From Amblyornis subalaris (taxonomy: Eukaryota > Chordata > Aves > Passeriformes > Ptilonorhynchidae): a DNA stretch of 64,000 bases. Position numbers and translations under genes: made by a program. Of the stretch, positions 26,010 through 37,245 are shown piece after piece. Below the pieces are notes generated by a model. That model did not search any database and was not told where the DNA came from. It saw nothing but the letters and a program-made list of their open reading frames with translations. The stretch lies in assembly GCA_018881555.1 (NCBI GenBank), contig JACAXG010000165.1:430479-494478 (forward strand), given 5' to 3'. Position 1 is the stretch's first letter, and each line of letters starts with the position of its first letter.

Positions 26010-26685
26010 AAGCAGAAGGATAAGGACCTGGGGGTCCTGATGGACGACAAGCTGTCCATTAGCCAGCAGTGGCCAGGAAGGCCAATGGGATCCTGGGGCG
26101 CATTAGGAATAGCAATGCCAGAAGGTCAGGGAGGTGAATCTGCCCCTCCACCTAGCCCTGGTGAGGCCACAGGGAGTGCTGTGGCCAGTTTTGGGCTGCT
26201 CAGGACAAGAGAGACATGGAGCTCCTGGAGTGGATCCAGTGGACAGCTGTGAAGATGATGAAGGCACTGGAGCATCCCTCTTACAAAGAAAGGCTGATGG
26301 AGCTGGGCATGGTCAGCCCCAAGGAGTGATGGCTGAGAGGGAGCCTCATGCATGTCTGTCAGTATCTGCAGGGTGGGGTCAGAGGATGGACCAGGCTCTG
26401 CTTGGTGATATCGAGCAATGAGACATGAGGCAAGGGGCAGAAACCGATGCACAGGAAGTTCCACCTGAATATGAGGAAGAACTTCTTTACTCTGTGGGTG
26501 ACCACGCACTGGAACAGATTTCCTGGAGAGGCTGTGGAGTCTCCCCCACCGGAGATATTCAAAAACTGTCAGGATGCAATCCTGTGCTGTGTGCTCTGGG
26601 ATGACCCTGCTTTGACCAGGGAGGATGGACCAAATGGCCCTCTGTGGTCCCTTCCAACCTGACCCATTCTGGAATTCTGTGAGCT
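26010..26685 (+). repeat. CR1 LINE, sense, ORF2 end plus 3' tail
   Basis: About 675 bp of CR1 in sense orientation. It runs from a 'ctgggggtcctgatggacgacaa' type segment through CCAATGGGATCCTGGGGCGC and CACAGGAAGTTCCACCTGAA to 'cactggaacagatttcctgg', and ends at an ATTCTGGAATTCTGTG tail. The ORF2 reading is broken by stops and frameshifts, so the copy is dead. Confidence 0.92.
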
Positions 26686-27374
26686 CATGGTCCTGGAGAC
26701 TCTGCTGCTCCTGAAACAGAAACCATGAGGAACCCTGTAGCAGAAACCATACATTTTTATGGTAATGGCAAATGGATCTTCATACTCTTTTCTGGCTTAT
26801 TGTGTATTTACATTTAACCTGCCAGAGGCTGTGCACTTTTAAAATTCTTTAATTGAACAAGCCTTCAATATGTGAAATCTCTCCCCTTTCCTCCCTTGCC
26901 CTGCAGTTTTACCCAGCTGGCCTTTCAAAGGTCTTTTTCTGAGAGGAGAAATGTGCCCGTGCTGAGCCTCCAAAAGGCCATCTTTATTCAGTCCTCATGT
27001 CGCCTGCACAGGATTCATCTCTTTAGGTCTTTATCTCATTTTGATTCTTTTTAATGAGTGTTCTCATGGCAATGTCATCCTCTTTTCTCAAGGAAGCCCT
27101 GACAGGGTGGGATTTTGCCATCCATGCATGTATGTGATGGTCACCTTACATGTGGGTCGTGGGCACTGTTGGATCAGAGGACAAAGCAAAGTTTCATGGC
27201 TTATTTTGTGGCCTCAAGGACCAACTGCTTTGTGCAAAATCCTCTCTAGCAACAAAAAAATCATATCAGCATCACACAGGGAAATGGTCTGGAAACTCTA
27301 ACTTGGTTTCAAAGACCTCCTGGTAAGAAGGGATCCTGGAGCTGCTCAGCTAGAAATTGTAAGCAGTGTTGTTC
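26686..27374. other. intergenic sequence, no gene seen
   Basis: AT-rich unique-looking text between two CR1 copies. No coding or repeat signal recognised. Confidence 0.4.
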
Positions 27375-27577
27375 TCGTGAATTTCTTCATGGAAAAGGTT
27401 GTCAAGCATTGGAACAGACTGCCCAGGGAGGTGGAGGAGTCACCATCCCTGAAGGTGTTCAACAAGTGGCACTCAGTGCTGTGGTCTAGTTGACAAGGTG
27501 GTGACTGGTCAAAGGTTGGACTCAATGATCTTGGAGATTTTTCTGACCTGAAAGATTCTGTGCTTCCATGATTCCTC
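27375..27577 (+). repeat. CR1 LINE 3' fragment, sense
   Basis: CATTGGAACAGACTGCCCAG, then 'ggtgttcaacaagtggcact', 'aggttggactcaatgatctt' and a tail ATTCTGTGCTTCCATGATTC. This is the standard CR1 3' end. Confidence 0.9.
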
Positions 27578-28904
27578 ACCAGCTCCCACCACTCCTCCCT
27601 CAGGAGAGGTGTGTTTTTCTCTCTGGACCAAGAGCTGTGAGGGTTGGCTGGTCCTGTGCTGCAGCAAAGTGCAGCAGACACCCCTGTCTGCCTTGCAATG
27701 CCTGCTCTGTCAGAATAGGAATATTGCATCCAGCTGGATCCATGAGGTCCCTGTGGTCATTTTGAAGGAAGTGGCACCCCAGCTGGCAAAAATTTCTGGG
27801 TAGCTGTGGAGGAAATGTGCATTGGACCTTCTTTAAATTTTCTTGTTATCAATCTTTGCTTGTGCAGCAGCCGAGCTGTCTTCTTTAGTAACTTTGCAGC
27901 TGGCAATAGTTGAGCCTGTTTTCCTGCCCTGGGCAGTCCCCCAAGGGAAGCCATGCTGTGCCAGCAATCTTCCCCCAGCACTGCTGTGCTCTCGTGTGCT
28001 TGCAGCAGAGCTAGAGCAGAGAGGCGAGATGTTTTCACGGCCAGCTGCGCTGTGGCTGACAGGACCTACCAGGTCTCTCTGCAGAACAGCATTGGTTTGC
28101 CCCACAGGGATGTTTCCTACATGCTGTTGGTCCTCATGGCTCTCTTGGAAAACAGGGTTAGTGTAGTGAGTAGGTGTGGGTGGAGTGTCCCAAGAACTGG
28201 GTTTGGCTCTGGTGTGGCTCCTTTTGGATCTGCATGGTGAGGTTTGTATCCCGCTGTTCCCCAGCTGGACACTCAGATCAGGCAGGAGGAGAAAGGCCAG
28301 CAGGAAGAGCTCCAAGCCCAGCAGCTGAGTGGCTGCCTCCATCCCATCACAGAGGCAAGCTGAGGCTGAACTGGGGAGCCTTCTTCACTGGGATCAGCCA
28401 GATGAGCAGCGGTCTTACAGCATTAATTAGACATCTGGAGAATCTGGCGGGAAGCCCACTTAATTATCCTCGGTGCTCAAGGATGCTCTCTGGAGTCCTT
28501 CCCCTTCTGCCTCCTCTCAGAGTCCTTCCTTCCAGCGTTTGCACACCCTGGAGAGACCCTGGCTCTTGGCCCAGGTGGGGAAACAACTCTTCCAGACTTC
28601 GAGGGGCAAGGAGTGTCCATCAGTCATCGGACATAATATGGGCACCACGAAGTGGTGGGGAGAGCAAGATGGGGCAGAAAAACCAGGCTGAGGAGCATTG
28701 CCCTTGTTTTGGGGACCTGCTGCACTGCCTGGAGCTGCGTTTTGGAGTGTCCTGGAGGCAAGCTGCACATCTCTGAGTAACAGTGTTTGCAGTGCTTTGT
28801 CCCTGGTGTTGGGCATAGCATGTGGAATATCCTTGGGGTTTCCCTTCCAGCACCTCCCAGACTCAGAAAACAGCTGAGATGCATTTCCAGCCCTGTGTCC
28901 CCAG
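27578..28904. other. intergenic sequence, no gene seen
   Basis: Unique-looking sequence between CR1 copies. Several open frames overlap one another with no recognisable product. Confidence 0.4.
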
Positions 28905-29117
28905 GCTGCTGTGAGGGTGTTGAGGCACTGGAATGGTTTACCCCGAGAAGTTGTGGATGCCCCATCCCTGTAAGTGTTCAAGGCCAGGTTGCATGGGGCT
29001 GTGAGCAACCTGGTGTAGTGGAAGGTGTCCCTGCCCATGGCAGGGGGTTGGAACGAGATGATCTTTAAGGTCCCTTCCAACTCAGGCCATTCTATGACTC
29101 TATGATTTTATGATAAG
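28905..29117 (+). repeat. CR1 LINE 3' fragment, sense
   Basis: GGCACTGGAATGGTTTACCC, then 'gtgttcaaggccaggttgcat', 'ggggttggaacgagatgatct' and the tail ATTCTATGACTCTATGATTT. It belongs to the CR1 group with the 'aaggccaggttg' 3' variant. Confidence 0.92.
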
Positions 29118-29479
29118 CAGCTGTGCGCCGGGCAGGTTGTTTAGGTGCCTTGTCCTTCCCTGTAACCACAGTAACCTGCAAACCATGGGGCAAAGAGGTT
29201 CTTGCTGCTTGCACCGACTGCTTGGAGGCTGCTTGTAGCCTGCAGCCCCTTAGCTCTGCCACCAGCCCCTGGAGCCTGGCTTTGCACCACTCTCTTCTGT
29301 CCTTCAAAGGGATGCTGGCACCAGTGAGCTCTTCTAGTGCCATTAAGCAAAAAATGGGTAAGGCCAGCTCCTCAATACTGCAGTTGAAACGCCAGGGGTA
29401 CAGAAGCGTGAAAAGCACTGGAGAAATGCAGCTGCTGCCTTGATCCTTCCCAAAGTTTAAATGGTACTGGTAGGCTATA
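29118..29479. other. intergenic sequence, no gene seen
   Basis: Unique text. No coding or repeat signal. Confidence 0.4.
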
Positions 29480-29665
29480 GGAAACAGTTAGTTTGCAATT
29501 AGTACATGGGAGGCACAATGAGATAATTAGCCACCAGTTAACAGGATGAATGTGACGACCATTCCCTGCTTACTGATGTTTGGCTAATCTGACATCAGCG
29601 GCTTTGTTAAGTGGTTATGAATCGCACGGGAGGTGCAGCGAGCTGGATCTTGCTAACAAGATGGC
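29480..29665. promoter_or_regulatory. candidate conserved non-coding element
   Basis: Contains GTTTGCAATTAGTAC, GAGATAATTAGCCACC, GCTAATCTGACATCAGCGGC and TTATGAATCGCACGGG. It combines TAAT cores with retained CpGs. Role inferred. Confidence 0.35.
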
Positions 29666-31862
29666 AATGATGTGTGACTTGCACCGGGGACATTAAGTGC
29701 TCCTGGGGTGACTGCCCCTGTCCCACAATGGTTGTCACATCTCCTGGCTTCTCCTGTTCCCCAGCTGCTGTGAGGGCCCTGCCGGGCTGTCTGCTGGCCT
29801 TGAGCCTGTGGGGAGGGAAGGCACGGAGCCCAGCTTGGCAATGGCCCCTGCACCTTGGTGTCCTCTTGGGCTATGATGCCTGACTTGACAAGACCACTGT
29901 GGCAACCTCTGGTCTGTTTCACCAGCAGCAGTGACAGTGCAGGGTTGGAGGCTAGGGGACATGGACTTCAGCACAGAAGGGATGAGGAGGCCTGGCAGGA
30001 TTTTTATGGGACATTCCACGTACAAGGAGGTGGATTTGCAGGCAAAAAATCAGCCTAGTGATCAATAAGGAAGTACTCCAGTAGGTGATGTTAAGGAGAG
30101 GGTAGATAGCACCAAGCTGGGAACAAAGGAGGAAAGAGAGAAAGGAAAACTTTTGCGATGGCCCACGGGAAGCCTGTGGGATGGGACTTGCCAGACAGGG
30201 AAGTTTTGAGCTCCCTGGTGGCCCTGAGGGACTCTTTGATGCATCACTTCTGTCCTAGGCAGAGGGAATGGCCGGGACACGCCAAGAATACCCTTGAAAA
30301 CCTGGGATGTGTTTGGGACTATGCCTGGGTCTTAAGGTCGCTATGCCAGGAGACATGAAGTCCTGGTCTGGACCAGTGCCCATCTCCACAGTGATTGTCT
30401 TGCTATCCCCACAACTGGGCACAGCCAGGAACTGGGAAGGGAAGGGAAGCGGGAATGCTCAGCTGGTGCCTGCCCAGGCTTTGAGACAGGAAGGCACAGA
30501 TGTGCCTGTGGAGGCAGACCTGTGGCCGGGTCAGCACTGTGTGCTGGACTGAGCCAATTGTCCTGCTGGGAGATGGGGATAATTAGCTCGAGCCCAGTGT
30601 GGTGCTGATGGTACTTTTGAAAAATGCTGCCTTAGATATTTCAAGGGCGTGCAGCTAAGCAACCTGTTAAATGCTCTTACAAATCTAACACGATAACCAG
30701 CCCCCTGAGAAGCTGAACAAACAGTTGCATTTCCACTCAGAGGAGGTGAGCAACCTTTGCAAACGTCAAGCTGTTCGCTAGGAGGCTTGGGGGCAGTGCA
30801 GGAAGAATCCCCAGGGGCCACAAAATGGGAACAGAAACCCTCGTAAAGTGGCTTGTCTTCAGCAATTTGTCTCTTTTCTCCCTGACTTGAATGAGAAGCT
30901 GCAGAGACAGCATGAAAATGAAATATAACCAGGAGGAACACTCCATTTCAGCTCTCCTGCATCCCTTACTGCTCCCTCTGGTCCCTGCTGCTCATCTGCT
31001 GAAGTCCAAGGCAAAGTGTTATTGAGCTGCTGGATCTGATTGAATTTTTTTCACATCCCTGAAGGGCCGCAGTGACTGGAGTGCTGCTTTGAACAAGAGA
31101 GAACATGGTTAGCCAGTTGGCAGGACCAGTCCTCGTGAGACCCAAGCAATGCCTGGCCCAGACTGCTGAATGAACAGGTAGCAAGGCCAGCTCTCTGTTG
31201 CCGTGTGGAAACTGCAGCAGATATTCGAAGCAAGGATGGAGGCTGAGATTAAACCCGCCTTGATAACACACTCAGATAATAGTCACATGTGTCTGTGGAG
31301 AGGAGCTCTCTGCTGCCCCATTGCTCTGATTCCTCCCTTAGTGGGGTTTGGTGGGCTGCAGGTAACACCCTTGGGTTTAAACTGTGTTGGGAAATGGAGC
31401 TTCCCGTCCCTGGATTGAATGTGTGGTTTGGGACACCCTGGACTTTGACTGGGCTCTGAGCTGCTCACCTGCTGGTAAGGCCTGGAGGGCTGCCAACATT
31501 TCAGGGAGGAAGAGAGCAGCAAATCGTGGCTTCAAAGAGGGCTCTGAGCCCGTCAACTCCCATAGCAAACCAGTGAGTGAGCATGGACTCAGAGACATCT
31601 TCGCAGACGCTGGATCATCCTGCTGCTGCACTGCCTGGGGTGGCAGTGGGGGGTGCACAGTGTGGGGATGTGGTGGACAGCCCCTGCCATCACACAGTGG
31701 TGAAATGAAGAAGGCAGCATCCCAGAGCCTTTGGAGACGCTCCTCTCCTGTAAGGCCTGGGCTGTAGGTGGCCACTGCGGTGGCTGGGGCTCTGGGAATG
31801 CAAGGCTGTGCTGGGGTCCAGGCGGTGAGGTTGAAAGTGCTGTTGCTCTTCACTGTTCCTTC
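29666..31862. other. intergenic sequence, no gene seen
   Basis: Holds a possible small AT-rich element at 30575-30720 (GGGATAATTAGCTCGAG, TAACACGATAACCAG). Nothing else recognised. Confidence 0.4.
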
Positions 31863-32015
31863 ACAGAATCACAGAAGTAACTAGGTTGGAAAAGACCTTT
31901 GAGAACATCAAGTTCAACCTATGACCTAACACCACCTTGTTAACCAGACCGTGGCACTGAGTGCCACATCCAGTCTTTTCTTGAACAGCTCCAGGGATGG
32001 TGACTCCACCACCAC
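31863..32015 (-). repeat. CR1 LINE 3' fragment, antisense
   Basis: Begins with ACAGAATCACAGAAGTAACT and 'aggttggaaaagacctttga', then 'ctcttgaac'-like text and 'gctccagggatggtgactcc'. This is the reverse complement of a CR1 3' end. The match fades after about 32015. Confidence 0.92.
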
Positions 32016-33269
32016 CCTTGCTGTAGAAGGATTGACAGGAGAATCATCCTACTTCCCGGGGTGTGCTCTGCCACCTCTTCAAGCTGTTCAGCACAATCCA
32101 ATGGACTCTGTGTGGTGCAGCTCAGGAAGTGAGAATGCAGCCTGTCCCCTGGCCACGCTGCAGGCAGGAAGCACCAGGGCTCCCAAACCTTTGGGATGGG
32201 GGTAGAAGCATTGTGAGCTTTTGCAGCTGTATGCACAGAACAAGCCCATCCATGGTTTCTGGGCTCTCTGTCATGTTCAAAAGCCAGCTGACCCGTGGTC
32301 TTCAGTCTCCTCCTTCTCTGGGGGCCCCCAGCTGTGTCTCCTTGGCTTTTGGATGGAGGGTGCTGCCTGTTTGTGCACAGCTGGGACACCCAAATGGGAT
32401 GTGTGTTTGCTCCCAACCCAATGCTGCTCAAGCCTGGCAAGGAGGTGACTCCTGCTGGCTTCAGTGACATCAGGCTGAGCTGTGAGCAGAGCTGGCTGGG
32501 GACAACATGTGTTTGTTGTCCAGCTGACCCCACCAAAGGCAGGGGCAGAGGCCTGGCTGTGGTACCTGTTTCCACCTCCCCAGCACAGGGGGAAAGCAAG
32601 CCCAGCCCAGCAAGCACAATGGATGAATTGAGATGAGTGAGAGGGGCAAGGAGTCTGGTGCTGGGGCTGTGCTGAGCACACAGGAGCTGGACCATGATGA
32701 AACCCATGAAAGGGCAGTGGAGTTTCATAGATCCTCCCCCCCATTCCTTGGAAGTGGGGAGAGACCTCGGCTCCACATTTCTGTGGTTTCTTTGCTCATT
32801 ATAGGAAAAACGAAGGGTGAAGACAGGTCAATGAATCATTACTGTTTGGTTTGGCTGCATCACTGCACTGTGTTTAGGAATGGCTGATTCTTTTTCTTCT
32901 TTTGAGCTGTTCTCTCTTCCCCTGCTCCTTTGAGTTTTGGGGTTGCTTTCTGTTTTTTTCCCCCTTCGGTTATCCTGAATTATTGCAAGATGGTGAAACA
33001 GAAGAGCTCCTCCTTTCCTTGCACTGGCTTCTGTTGCAGCAGATGTCAAATAGAACAATCCAGTTTTTGGATAACTCATCCCAAAAGGGGGTCTTTCACC
33101 CATACCACGCCGAGGCATTGCAGGAAGCCACTGGCGTGGCCTTCAGGCTCATGACACCACTTTCCAGGGAAAAAAGAAATGAAGTAAAAAGGAACAGGCG
33201 TCCTCTATCTATTTCCCGATTACGTATTTTTTTGGGTGGTGCTTGCTGGAACGTCTGTTCCGCGTTTGT
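32016..33269. other. intergenic sequence, no gene seen
   Basis: Unique-looking sequence. No exon with splice support. Confidence 0.4.
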
Positions 33270-33610
33270 GCTCCACGCTAATGTCTCCAGGTTTGTTCAC
33301 TCCCGCGCCGCTGGGGCGCCGGGGCTGCGCGGTGAGAGGGTGCACACGCCGCCAACCCGCTCGCGCCCCGGCGGCGCGGGCATGACGGAGGGCACGGCAG
33401 CAGAACGCCTGCTTCCACCTCGTGCTCCACAGGCTTCACGGAGAGCTGGGGCTGCTCCCTTCCCCTCCCACCGCTACGCATCGGGGATGGCCATGCCGCG
33501 TGCTTTCGGGACGCGCGAGCTCGACGCCCGGTTTTTGTCTTGTGGTGGGCGTATGTGCCCTGGGGCCACGCCGGCGAAGATATTGGCAGACCCATCTCCC
33601 TTCTGCTGTT
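33270..33610. promoter_or_regulatory. CpG-island-like segment with a splice-donor-like site
   Basis: CpG is dense at 33300-33390 and continues to about 33600. CTGCGCG followed by GTGAGAGG at 33332 looks like a splice donor, so an untranslated first exon on the plus strand is possible. Long frames here are open mainly because GC-rich DNA lacks stop codons. They have no recognisable product. Confidence 0.45.
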
Positions 33611-35458
33611 CCCGGCTGAGGCTGGGAGGCGAGGCAGCACTCCTGTGTTTGCAGTGATGAGGGTCCTGGAAAGACAGGGTGCAATTTTCTCATTTGAATC
33701 TGCGCTGGGTTATAATTTTTCCTAATTCGTCACCTGTCACGACGCAGGAGCGAGGGATGAGAGCTCCCTCTTACATATCACTGCTTGATTACATGGTGTC
33801 AAAAGAGGCTTTCACAAATTATTCCACATAGGTGGAACAGTCTGGAAGGGGACTTGACAGAGAGCCACGCACAGGGGCTGCAGTCTTTGCAGCTCACCTG
33901 GCAGTGAGTTATGCTGAGGAGGCCAAGGGGTGGACATCCTGACCTTTCAGGTAGATGGACACCCTCAGGAGTCAAAAATCAATTTTAGAGTGGAACTGCA
34001 TGGGAAAAAGCAAACCTCCCCTGGAAATCTGATAGTGACTGTCGCCCTGATGGCACTGTCCCTTGTCAGGGCCTGCTTCTGCCCTGTCTGTTCTCCCAGG
34101 CTGGGAAGGGATGGTTATGGAGCAGACTGCCATCCTAATGGAGATCAGGCAAGGGAGCTGTTAACCACCCATAACTCTGCAACAGAATTGTCCTGGGGAT
34201 TGCAGCAGGAGAGCTAATCAGGGAGCACACTGCCAGTGATATAATCGAGTCAGGGAGAGGCTACTGTGAGAATTGGAGGTGACATTGCAAAGTATGTGTG
34301 GGGGGCTGTTTGCAAAATGAGGTGTGTGACCCCTGAAGGAAGGCAAGCAAGTGGCCAAAGAGTGTGAGTGAGTCTGGCTAACAGAGCCCCACACGTGGGG
34401 ATTGAGATATTTCTTTCAACTTTTTCTCTCTCAGTTTTCACAGGATCTTTAGGGAAAACAGGTTTGTGTTCCTTAGAGTGTCCTACAGAGGTAGCAAGGA
34501 GGCACAGATTTGTTGAAAGACCATGTGGGTACTGGCTGCAGGAAGCAGTGGTACATCATAAACTGAGGAAGGATTGTCAGGTACTGCCCTCCCGCCAAGC
34601 ACAATCCCACCCCATTGTATCCTCCACCACCAGTGCTCTTGTGACCGCCTGGTGAGCCAAGCAGTGGCAGTGATCCGGCTAAAATAAGTATTTTGGGGGG
34701 TGTGGGGCATGCCAGGTTCATTTCACACGGAGCAGCTGCATGAAGGGGCTCACTGTGCCTTGGTATGACTAATGGTGTTCAAAGGGTGCAGGCAGGACGG
34801 TGTGTTGGCTTCAACATAGCTTCAGCACTTTGGCGGGCAGCGAAGCCACACCTGAGACTTTCTGCTGCCCTTAATCAGGCCAGGAGCTCCCTCAGGGCCT
34901 CACGCTCTAACAGTGAGCTGTGACCAGCAACAGCACAAGTATTAGAGAGCATGAACTGCTGAACCCCTGCTGTTACAGTGTCCCCAGTGGCTCAGGCAGC
35001 TGTGCTCACGTGGGCTTGAATTCCCTGCCCCACATCTTTGCTTGGGCTTTCCTGCCCAAGCTTGAAGCAGAGGCTGGCTGTGGGGCTGTGGGCTGCTTGT
35101 GAGGGTCTGCAGCCAGCTGAGGCATGCTCAGCAAAGCTCTCTGGTCCATGTGCTGGCCTTGTCCACCCCAGGCTGTGCCCAGGGCAGCTGCAGGACAGAT
35201 CCTGACGTGGGGAGTCCCAGGAGAAAGAGGCGGTCCAGATGGTGCGGAGTGACAGCCTCCAGTGTCTATCCAGTGGTTTGTACTGAGATGATGACTTCAG
35301 CCCCGGGGTTGAGGAACAGGTGCCTCACCCTAATCCCAAAGGGTGTGTGGTCCTTTTCTTTTTGTCCCTGTGAAATTTCAGTGTTGCTGTACCTGTTTGC
35401 CTTTAGTGACTCTGGCCTAGACACCTGGAGGTTGCCTAAAATGCAGCTGACCTGGGCT
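33611..35458. other. intergenic sequence, no gene seen
   Basis: Unique-looking sequence of average GC. No coding or repeat signal recognised. Confidence 0.4.
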
Positions 35459-35725
35459 CACAGAATCACAGAATGGTTTTGGTTGGAAGGGGATCTTGAA
35501 GACCATCTTGTTTCAACCCCCCTGCCATGGACAGGGACAGGGACCTCCCACTAGACCAGGCTCTGATCAGGTTGATCAGAACCTCATCCAGCCTGGCCTT
35601 GAGCACTACCAGGGATGGGACATCCACAGCTTTCCTGGGCAACCTGTTCCACCAACTTCATGGCAAGGATTTTTTTCCTAATATCTAGTCTAAACCTACT
35701 CCCAACATCTCCTTGCACTATAACA
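35459..35725 (-). repeat. CR1 LINE 3' fragment, antisense
   Basis: TCACAGAATCACAGAATGGT, then 'ttggttggaaggggatcttga', 'cagcctggccttgagcacta', 'gggcaacctgttccacca' and 'tctagtctaaacctactcc'. This is the reverse complement of the CR1 3' end and adjoining ORF2 tail. Confidence 0.93.
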
Positions 35726-36034
35726 GCTCTGGCTGAAGTGCTGCTGCAGCTCTGCTGGCCATCTTACGGGGCTCAGCAGCACATACCACCGTGCCTTGTC
35801 AGGGCAATTGCAGGGCTGTGCTTGAGCTGCCTGAAGATGCCAAGGAGATTTAGCTGGTCTTCAAGCTGGCAGAAAGGGATATTTAATGATCCCTGATCCA
35901 TGCTGGCCACGGAGGCCACCTTCCACGTTCTCAAGGACCAGGGAGAATCAGATGATGGATGTCATTGCAGAGCATGAATAGATAACACAAGAGATCAGGA
36001 ATAAATTAACAGTGGGCAGTGCCTTACTCAGCTC

Positions 36035-36240
36035 CCTCTAGTCCAACTCTCCTGCAGTACAAATGTTTTCCCTGTTTGCATCCCTGGATCCACTGTTTAA
36101 TCTAGCTTCAAATGTCCAAGGCTTTCCTGGGGAAAACCTTCTCCACAGCCTCATAAATCTTCCTGTCAGGAAGTTTTTTTCTTGCTACAGACCTGAAAAT
36201 TTCCCTTTCTTAATTTCATGCTGCTTATCCTTCCTTTTCC
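36035..36240 (-). repeat. older CR1 LINE fragment, antisense
   Basis: The text 'ttctccacagcctcataaat', 'cctgtcaggaagttttttt' and 'aaatttccctttcttaattt' follows an older CR1 subfamily read in reverse. It is more diverged than the copy at 35.5 kb. Confidence 0.65.
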
Positions 36241-37009
36241 ATGCTGAGCCCTCCCCTGGATCAGCGCTGGAGCAGGACAGGAGAGCATGCTCAGCAGTGT
36301 CTTTCTCTCATTCTGTTCTCTTGAGGGTTATTTCTCATGCAGGACTTGTTCCTTTCCTCCTGCCTGGTCCTACCTGCTCCTGGGCAATGCAGTGAGAGCC
36401 TTGGGCAGTGCTGGTCATGCTGGGAGAAGCATGGGATGAACCTGATGGGGAGGCAGATGAGTTGGAGAGGCTCTGTGGAGCCTCTGGTCCCATGATCAGC
36501 TCTCCTTAGCTTGCCCTGCTTCTCTCCTCTGCCTAAAATCCCCCTCAGTTCTCACCTCTGCTCCTTTTTTTCTGCTGTCCAGCCTAAATTTTCCTTGCTG
36601 CAGTTTCAGTCCCTCCCTACATGGCTTTGCCCGGCAGAGTTGTGGAGTGGAGCTCATTGCTGTGACTTTTGTTGCAGCTTTTCCTCCACGGGAAGCCTGC
36701 TCTTTTCCTACTTACACCAGTGTTTGAGGTGACAAGAAACACTGAAAGTGGTTCTGAAAGTCGTTTGGGCTCTCCTGGGAAAGGGTTTCAGGCTGCTGCC
36801 TTTGCTGCCTATGTGCTGAAAACAGATGAGACCAGAGAAGCACCTTGCAGGTTAATCTTGAGACTCTAAATGTGGTCGGGTTGGGTTGCAGATGTTGATG
36901 CCAGAGTGTATTTATTCATTTCACAGTTTTGCTTATTTATCAGATCCTGTGATCATTAAATTGTGCATTACCATTTGGCATGTGGCAGGTTTTAATTCCT
37001 ATGGCTGGT
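36241..37009. other. intergenic sequence, no gene seen
   Basis: Unique text. The 3' part (36900-37000) is AT-rich. No exon seen. Confidence 0.4.
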
Positions 37010-37245
37010 TTATGCCCTCTGCAGGTATTAGCCTAAATGCATTTCCTGACAAGTGATGGATGCTCCGAAAAGCTGTGGCAACATATTTATTGATCAGAGC
37101 TCTCCATAACCCCAGCTCACTAATGCAAGCTCTCGCAGCGCCAGGAACTATTGTCTCCTCAGACTGTTTCATTAACTCAGATGTGAGGGTTTGGTCTTTC
37201 CTTTCACGCAGGATGGAGTAAATCTTACGCGGTGTCAACTCTGAC
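37010..37245. promoter_or_regulatory. candidate conserved non-coding element
   Basis: Includes GGTATTAGCCTAAATGC, CAACATATTTATTGATC, CCAGCTCACTAATGC, CAGCGCCAGGAACTATTGTC and TCTTACGCGGTGTC. AT-rich cores alternate with kept CpGs. No repeat signature or usable coding frame. Confidence 0.35.

Noticed and set aside
32902..33657. 251-residue plus-strand open frame
   Set aside because: It is open because of the CpG-rich patch. There is no recognisable domain and no partner exon.
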